Shown here one piece after another: positions 59,528 through 64,000 of a stretch of DNA of 64,000 nucleotides. Below the pieces are notes generated by a model. That model did not search any database. It saw only the letters and a program-made list of their open reading frames with translations, and was not told the DNA's origin. A program made the position numbers and the translations under genes. Where the stretch lies: positions 1,860,001 through 1,924,000 of the forward strand of contig CAVVTG010000002.1 of assembly GCA_963751105.1 (NCBI GenBank), given 5' to 3'. Source of the DNA: JACVRW01 sp963751105. GTDB lineage: Bacteria; Actinomycetota; Thermoleophilia; Solirubrobacterales; Thermoleophilaceae. Position 1 is the stretch's first letter, and each line of letters opens with the position of its first letter.

Positions 59528-60574
59528 CTATACGGCGGTGCGCCCGCTCGACACGAGCGCCAGCTGAGCCAGCATGCTGCGATCGGGCGGTTCCGGCCCC
59601 CAGAAGCGCTGCTGTGCCGCTCGGCCGGCCGCCGCGTAGGTGGCGGCCAGATGCGGCGGGAGCCGGTCCCACGCCCCGACGTCGCGGATCCAGGCTCCCT
59701 CGGCGTCGCGCCAGACAAGCAGCTGCGACAGCGCCCGGCCCAGGAAATGACCTTCGTGGGTGGTGAGCACCACGAGCGCGAGTGGGTCCGCCCCGCCGGG
59801 CAGCACCGGGCGCGCATCCGCGCCGGCGCCCGACCGGTAGCGATCGCGCAGATCGGCCACGGCGTCCCCGAGGCCTTCATCGCCGGGCGTATGCATTGAC
59901 GTGCACGTCACATAGGCGCGGGTGAAGACGGGTGAGCGAGATGACGGCTCGGCGCTGACCTCGATCTCGAAGGTCTGCCCGGCGAGCCCGCCGCCGCGCA
60001 GAGCGGTGAAGCGACCGCCCACCGCGCCGATGTCCGGCCAACGTGCCGGCTCGAGGAGCAGCTCGAGCGCCGCGTCGGGATCGGGCAGGGCGACTGGATC
60101 GTAGGTGGCCCAGTGCTGGCTCGCCGGCGGATCGAGCGGTGGTGTGAGCGGTCCGAGAGCCGCACGGCGCAGGCGCTCCTCGGGGCGGTAGGCGCGGCGC
60201 GCCGCCGGAGACTCGAACGCGATGCCGTGGGCGCGACGCTCGTCGTCGGTCCACGCCGCGGGAAACCAGTCGCCGAGCAGGGTACGGGCGCCTGTGAGCA
60301 GCGCGCGCCGGTCGAGGCGGCCACGCCCGCGCAGCCGTAGGCCCCCGTAGGCCCGATTCAGGGCGAGCACGTCGCGCGCCCCGAGCCGGCGGCCGGCGTG
60401 AGCCGCCCAGCGCGTGGTGATGATTCCCTGGGCCAGGCGCAGATCGCGAAGGCCGCGCTCGGTCGCCGGACGGGCGTAGTGCGCCGCGTTCAGGAAGTCG
60501 GTGACCCACGCCGCGGCGCCGGGCGCCGCGATCGAGGAGCCCGCCATGCGGGCAAAACGGAAGGCTGCGGGCAT
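59528..60574 (-). CDS. Protein of unknown function
   Basis: A 348-aa soluble, Arg/Ala-rich protein with no signal peptide. An N-terminal helical region (WVTDFLNAAHYARPATERGL, LGARDVLALNRAYGGLRLRG) is followed by a beta-rich part (GGRFTALRGGGLAGQTFEIE, RAYVTCTSMHTP) and a compact C-terminal segment (LVVLTTHEGHFLGRALSQLL). No family is recognised. The start is uncertain: the frame is open to 60649, and ATG 60574 (MPAAFRFARMAG) was chosen. It is divergent from the six-helix membrane protein gene. Confidence 0.65.
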   Translation of the reverse strand: MPAAFRFARMAGSSIAAPGAAAWVTDFLNAAHYARPATERGLRDLRLAQGIITTRWAAHAGRRLGARDVLALNRAYGGLRLRGRGRLDRRALLTGARTLLGDWFPAAWTDDERRAHGIAFESPAARRAYRPEERLRRAALGPLTPPLDPPASQHWATYDPVALPDPDAALELLLEPARWPDIGAVGGRFTALRGGGLAGQTFEIEVSAEPSSRSPVFTRAYVTCTSMHTPGDEGLGDAVADLRDRYRSGAGADARPVLPGGADPLALVVLTTHEGHFLGRALSQLLVWRDAEGAWIRDVGAWDRLPPHLAATYAAAGRAAQQRFWGPEPPDRSMLAQLALVSSGRTAV

Positions 60575-60691
60575 GCGCGCCATCGCATTACGCCAGAAAA
60601 GCATGCGGGGCGGGCTGCAATGCGCCCGCTGCGCCGCCGCTCGCGCCATACTTCCGTGGGCACTGCGCCGTTCGAGAGCACAGTAGAAGCC

Positions 60692-61399
60692 ATGTGGTCA
60701 GACATCGCCGACGCGTACGACGCGCACATCCTGGATGCGGGCAAGGAAATCCATTTCTTGATCCTGCTCTCCTTCCTGGTCACCTTCGGCTTCATCCGAA
60801 CCAGCACCCACATGATCAAGGCCGAGGTCAGCTGGTGGCCGGGCAACGTTGAGACCAAGAGCGGCACGCACATCCACCACATGGTGTGGGGCATCCTGCT
60901 GCTGATGATCGCCGGCTATCTGGGCCTGTCGGTCGACCTGGGCGACCCCTGGCTGCAGCTGGCGGCCGTCGCCTTCGGCATCGGGCTGGGTCTCACCCTG
61001 GACGAGTTTGCCCTGTGGCTCTACGTGCAGGACGTCTACTGGGCCAAGCAGGGCCGCAAATCCATCGACGCCGTCGCGTTCACCGCGGCCCTCCTCGTCG
61101 TCACCCTGCTCGGCCTCCAGTTCTGGATCGACCTACGCGAGGCCCTGCTCCTGGCCCTGGGCATAGGCGGCGACAGCTTCGTGGGCAGCGAGAGCGCTCT
61201 GCTCCTGATCGTGCTTCAGCTGATCGGCGCCGGTCTGGCCGCGGTCACCGTCCTCAAGGGCAGGCTGCTGCTCGGCATCCTCGGGCTGTTCGTGCCGGTG
61301 GTGGGCCTGGTGGGAGCGCTGCTCAAGCCCCGGCCGGACTCGTGGTGGGCTGCTCGCCGGGGGCGCCAGAAGGCTGAACCGGAGCATTCCACCGCCTGA
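60692..61399 (+). CDS. Six-helix membrane protein of unknown function
   Basis: A 235-aa protein with about six membrane segments (HFLILLSFLVTFGFIRTS, MVWGILLLMIAGYLGLSV, LQLAAVAFGIGLGLTLDEFA, AFTAALLVVTLLGLQFWI, LLLIVLQLIGAGLAAVTVL, LLGILGLFVPVVGLVGALL). Conserved-looking polar motifs are GTHIHHMVWG and LDEFALWLYVQDVYW, which could bind metal or haem; that is speculation. The ATG at 60692 follows GAAGCC without a clear ribosome site. Its last 77 bp overlap the convergent phosphatase gene. Confidence 0.75.
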   Translation: MWSDIADAYDAHILDAGKEIHFLILLSFLVTFGFIRTSTHMIKAEVSWWPGNVETKSGTHIHHMVWGILLLMIAGYLGLSVDLGDPWLQLAAVAFGIGLGLTLDEFALWLYVQDVYWAKQGRKSIDAVAFTAALLVVTLLGLQFWIDLREALLLALGIGGDSFVGSESALLLIVLQLIGAGLAAVTVLKGRLLLGILGLFVPVVGLVGALLKPRPDSWWAARRGRQKAEPEHSTA

Positions 61400-61937
61400 T
61401 CACCGCCGTCTCGCGCTCGAAGCCGAGCGCCGAGAGAGTGGCGGTACCCAGCGCGAACAGCGCCCCGTCCTCGGGCGGGAGGCCGAGCCAGCGCGCGGTG
61501 AGCACGCGCAGCACGTGACCGTGCGCGAACAGGGCCACATCGCCCTCGGCGCCCTTCAGCTCCTCCACCAGCGGGTCGAGGCGCGCACCCACCTCGGCCG
61601 CGGTCTCGCCGCCCGGGACCCCGTCGCGCCACAGGTACCAGCCGGGCCGCCCCTCGCGTATCTCCTTGGTGGTGATGCCCTCGTACTCGCCGTAATCCCA
61701 CTCCAGGAGCGCGTCCGACAGCTCGGCGCTCTCCCCGAAGCCCGCCAGCTTGCACGTGAGCACCGCCCGCTCCAGTGGGCTGGCGATCACCCGCTCGAAG
61801 CTCCATTCCGAGAGGGCGTCGCGGAGCACCTGCGCCTCGGCACGTCCCCTCTCGGTCAGCGGTATGTCGGTGAGTCCCGTGTGCTTGAGGTCGCGGCTCC
61901 ACTCCGTCTCGCCGTGCCGAACCAGGACGATCTCCAT
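61323..61937 (-). CDS. Histidine phosphatase (phosphoglycerate-mutase-like)
   Basis: A 204-aa enzyme of the RHG superfamily. The catalytic motif is EIVLVRHGETEWS with His in RHG, followed by RVIASPLERAVLT, the second Arg/Glu region LEWDYGEYEGIT, and the C-terminal His in VALFAHGHVLRVL. Members include GpmB, CobC and broad phosphatases; the EYEG motif fits the GpmB/PhoE type. CobC (alpha-ribazole phosphatase) is an alternative but no cobalamin synthesis genes are nearby. ATG start. Confidence 0.9.
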   Translation of the reverse strand: MEIVLVRHGETEWSRDLKHTGLTDIPLTERGRAEAQVLRDALSEWSFERVIASPLERAVLTCKLAGFGESAELSDALLEWDYGEYEGITTKEIREGRPGWYLWRDGVPGGETAAEVGARLDPLVEELKGAEGDVALFAHGHVLRVLTARWLGLPPEDGALFALGTATLSALGFERETAVIRRWNAPVQPSGAPGEQPTTSPAGA

Positions 61938-61955
61938 GGCGCGGAGGCTGCCGGC

Positions 61956-62228
61956 TCAGTCGCGGGCGCGCGCCCGGGCGCCGCCGCCGTAGCTGGACAG
62001 GTCGAGCAGGAAGGCGAAGACGATCAGGAACCAGTCGAAGCCGTCGGGGCCCACCACCGGCGCCCAGGTGAGCGCGTACACCAGCGTGGTCAGCGGCAGG
62101 AAGATCAGCCCGAGGAGAGGAATCCAGAACGAGTCGTAGGCCTGGGTCACCTCGTTCGTGAAGATCCACAGCAGCGCGAGCGCGAAGCGCGGGAAGAAAC
62201 CGGCCAGCAGCGCGAGGAGGCAGCCCAT
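61956..62228 (-). CDS. Small membrane protein of unknown function
   Basis: A 90-aa protein with three predicted membrane helices (LLALLAGFFPRFALALLWIF, IPLLGLIFLPLTTLVYALTW, FDWFLIVFAFLLDL) and a basic/Gly tail. It resembles the many actinobacterial small integral membrane proteins with a WIPLLGxIFLPLTTLxY core, whose role is unknown. ATG start. Located between the glutamate-cysteine ligase and the phosphatase on the same strand, with small gaps. Confidence 0.75.
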   Translation of the reverse strand: MGCLLALLAGFFPRFALALLWIFTNEVTQAYDSFWIPLLGLIFLPLTTLVYALTWAPVVGPDGFDWFLIVFAFLLDLSSYGGGARARARD

Positions 62229-62275
62229 GCCGGCGCCAGCCTACCCGTGCCGGGCACCTCCGCGCCAGGATCGGC

Positions 62276-63754
62276 TCAGAGAGCAGGCCAGCTGTGGACC
62301 GGCTCGTTCCCGTGCATGTGGTCGCGGTAGGCCACGGTCAGCTCGCGCAGGGCCTGTCCCCGGTCGAGCCCACGGTCGCCGTAGAGGCGGTGGAAGGCGT
62401 CCGACTGCCAGGACGCGCCGTTCGCGAGCGTCACACAGCGGCGCTCGATGATGCCGAGCAACCGGTCGCGGTCGGCGGTCTCGACCCCAGCTCGTTCGAG
62501 CCCCTCGTGCGCCAGCGGCAGCAGGCGCCGCAGCACCAGCTCGGCCACCGGGACCTCCCCCACCCCGGGCCAGTAGATCCGCGCCTCGATGCCGTCCCGC
62601 GCCCCCGCGTGCAGGTTCTCCTCGGCGGCCGAGAACGACATCTGGGACCACACCGGCCGCTCGTGCTCGGTGAGCGATCTCACCAGCCCGTAGTAGAAGG
62701 CGGCGTTGGCGAGGATGTCGACCACGGTCGGCCCCGCGGGGAGGAGCCGGTTCTCCACCCGGACGTGCGGTCTCCCGCGCACCGTGTCGTAGATCGGGCG
62801 GTTCCAGCGGTAGATCGTGCCGTTGTGCAGCCGCAGCTCGGCCAGGCCCGGCACGTCGCCTCGCTCGAGCGTCTCCACCGGATCCTCGTCCTCGCACACC
62901 GGCAACAGCGCCGGGAAGTAGCGCACGTTCTCCTCGAACAGGTCGAAGATCGACGTGATCCAGTGCTCCCCGAACCACACTCGCGGGCGGACCCCCTGGG
63001 CCTTGAGCTCGTCGGGACGCGTGTCGGTGGCCTGTTCGAACAGCGCGATGCGGGTCTCCCGCCAGAGCTCCTTGCCGAAGAAGAAGGGCGAGTTGGCGCC
63101 CACCGCCACCTGTACGCCGGCGATGGCCTGCGCGGCGTTCCAGTGGGCGGCGAACGCGTCCGGCTCCACCTGCTGGTGAAGCTGGACGCTCGTGCAGGCG
63201 GCCTCCGGCGCGATCGTGTCGGCGAACGTCGAGAGCCGCTCCGGTCCGCTGATGGCGATCTCGAGATCCTCTCCGCGGGCCGCGAAGATCTGCTCGTTCA
63301 GGAGCTTGTAACGCGGGCTCTCCGAGAACGCGTCCGCGTTCAGGTGCGCCTCGTCGATCGTCGGGAGGATGCCGATGATCATCATGTGTCCGCCCACCCC
63401 GCGGGCGCGCTCCTCGGCATGGTTGAGGCTGCGGCGGATGTCCTCCTCGAGCTCGGAGAACACGCCTCCCTCCAGCAGCCGAGGCGGGATGTTGATCTCC
63501 ACGTTGAACTGACCGAGCTCGGTCTGGAAGGCCGCGTCGGCGATGGCCTCGAGCACGGCGGCGTTGCGCATCGCCGGATCGCCTGCGTCGTCGGTCAGGT
63601 TCAGCTCGATCTCGAGCCCGAACGAACGGTCCTCGGCGTCGAAGCGCGACTCGGACAGCATCCGGGCGAACACGTCGAGGCAGGCGCGCACCTTGGTCCG
63701 GTAACGCTGCCGGTCCTCGCGGCTGAACACTCTGGGCGCGACCTCTTGGCCCAC
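62276..63754 (-). CDS. Glutamate-cysteine ligase-family protein (GCS2-like)
   Basis: A 492-aa ATP-dependent carboxylate-amine ligase-like protein. Visible family features: RSFGLEIELNLTDD near residue 45, LGQFNVEINIPPRLLEGG, ACTSVQLHQQVEPDAFAAHW, VAVGANSPFFFGKELWRETR, and the late RVENRLLPAGPTVVDILAN. These match the GCS2/EgtA-type gamma-glutamylcysteine synthetases. Actinobacteria usually use such enzymes for ergothioneine or as orphan ligases rather than for glutathione; no partner gene is nearby to decide. GTG start at 63752-63754. Confidence 0.85.
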   Translation of the reverse strand: MGQEVAPRVFSREDRQRYRTKVRACLDVFARMLSESRFDAEDRSFGLEIELNLTDDAGDPAMRNAAVLEAIADAAFQTELGQFNVEINIPPRLLEGGVFSELEEDIRRSLNHAEERARGVGGHMMIIGILPTIDEAHLNADAFSESPRYKLLNEQIFAARGEDLEIAISGPERLSTFADTIAPEAACTSVQLHQQVEPDAFAAHWNAAQAIAGVQVAVGANSPFFFGKELWRETRIALFEQATDTRPDELKAQGVRPRVWFGEHWITSIFDLFEENVRYFPALLPVCEDEDPVETLERGDVPGLAELRLHNGTIYRWNRPIYDTVRGRPHVRVENRLLPAGPTVVDILANAAFYYGLVRSLTEHERPVWSQMSFSAAEENLHAGARDGIEARIYWPGVGEVPVAELVLRRLLPLAHEGLERAGVETADRDRLLGIIERRCVTLANGASWQSDAFHRLYGDRGLDRGQALRELTVAYRDHMHGNEPVHSWPAL

Positions 63755-63795
63755 GTTGGAGCGAGGCTACCCGAGGCCGGCCTGCTTCGGGGTGG

Positions 63796-64000
63796 TCAGG
63801 GGCGCTCCCTCACCACGTCGCGTGCCGGCTTGTCGTCGCGCAGCCCCAGGAAGCGCGGGTGACGCAGGCGCCCGTCTCGCGTCCATTCGGTGAACGCGAT
63901 CTGCCCCACGAGCTCGGGCTCCACCCAGTGCGTGCTGCGCGGGACCGGGTGCACACGCTCGAAGGGCGACTCCTCGCGCTCGAGTTCGCGCAGCCGGGCG
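63796..64000 (-). CDS. ATP-dependent DNA ligase LigD-type, C-terminal end (partial)
   Basis: The last 68 codons of a gene that continues beyond the window, stop at 63796-63798. The tail reads ESPFERVHPVPRSTHWVEPE, LVGQIAFTEWTRDGRLRHPR and FLGLRDDKPARDVVRE, the conserved end of the OB domain of LigD/NHEJ DNA ligases. It probably seals double-strand breaks together with Ku. Whether polymerase or nuclease domains are fused cannot be seen here. Confidence 0.85.
   Translation of the reverse strand, partial: ARLRELEREESPFERVHPVPRSTHWVEPELVGQIAFTEWTRDGRLRHPRFLGLRDDKPARDVVRERP

Noticed and set aside
61323..61937. CobC (alpha-ribazole phosphatase) assignment linking this gene to the cobalamin operon
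   Set aside because: The gene lies 14 kb away, has no B12 riboswitch, and its motifs fit generic GpmB-type phosphatases.

Overview
The window is one contiguous stretch of very GC-rich chromosomal DNA with short intergenic gaps, GTG/TTG starts and many 4-bp ATGA/GTGA gene overlaps. The cell-division and wall genes, a meso-DAP-type MurE, an Rpf-like lytic protein behind a c-di-AMP riboswitch, Tad/Flp pilus genes, a Pho-box-like element and cytochrome bd all point to an actinobacterium. The mix suggests the deep Thermoleophilia/Solirubrobacterales side of the phylum; this is inference from content, not a database match. No rRNA, CRISPR array, transposase, integrase or phage gene was seen. Two tRNA genes are present (Glu-CTC and Leu-CAG).

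Layout. 1-9,852: a dcw cluster on the minus strand, transcribed as mraZ-rsmH-ftsL-ftsI and then murE-murF-mraY. It is interrupted by an oppositely oriented pair (GAF/degenerate GGDEF protein, MshEN plus coiled coil) and by a 170-bp palindromic element. Upstream of mraZ lie five GTGGG-like repeats at exact 10-bp spacing, an MraZ box. 10,077-13,351: a tadA-tadB-tadC pilus assembly operon with a small monooxygenase-like gene. 13,387-21,435: scattered housekeeping genes (cupin, RlmA-like methyltransferase, oligoendopeptidase F, methyltransferase, M20 peptidase, MFS transporter, Rpf-like protein, SDR). 21,528-26,943: Lon, RpiA, and a two-component system overlapping a CpaB-type pilus gene. 26,983-34,738: secreted SGNH hydrolase, HAD dehalogenase, a secreted multi-copper protein, a Rho-like protein without its Walker lysine, and a cyclic 2,3-diphosphoglycerate pair. 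34,790-39,473: SRPBCC protein, phosphoesterase, DHPS-like protein, GlpD, SDR.

39,492-47,195 is the most striking region. A cobalamin riboswitch precedes six genes chained by 4-bp overlaps. Three encode exported proteins with DUF4430/transcobalamin-C-like domains, one of them a lipoprotein. The others encode an ECF T component, a fused double ECF ATPase, and an S component fused to an extracellular alpha/alpha-toroid domain. The two folds of animal transcobalamin/intrinsic factor therefore appear split between proteins of one vitamin-B12-regulated importer.

47,279-64,000: tRNAs, a small membrane ORF, a fatty acid hydroxylase, an EEP nuclease, Fe/Mn superoxide dismutase, haloalkane dehalogenase, a Fur-family regulator, an MMPL transporter with a Gln-rich insert, a persulfide-dioxygenase/rhodanese fusion, a 5'-nucleotidase behind a Pho box, cytochrome bd (cydAB) with a 58-aa overlapping membrane ORF, a histidine phosphatase, a glutamate-cysteine ligase and the 3' end of a LigD-type DNA ligase. 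Three genes (ftsL, the MshEN protein, the RlmA-like gene) look frameshifted in GC-rich low-complexity sequence, so assembly indels should be considered.
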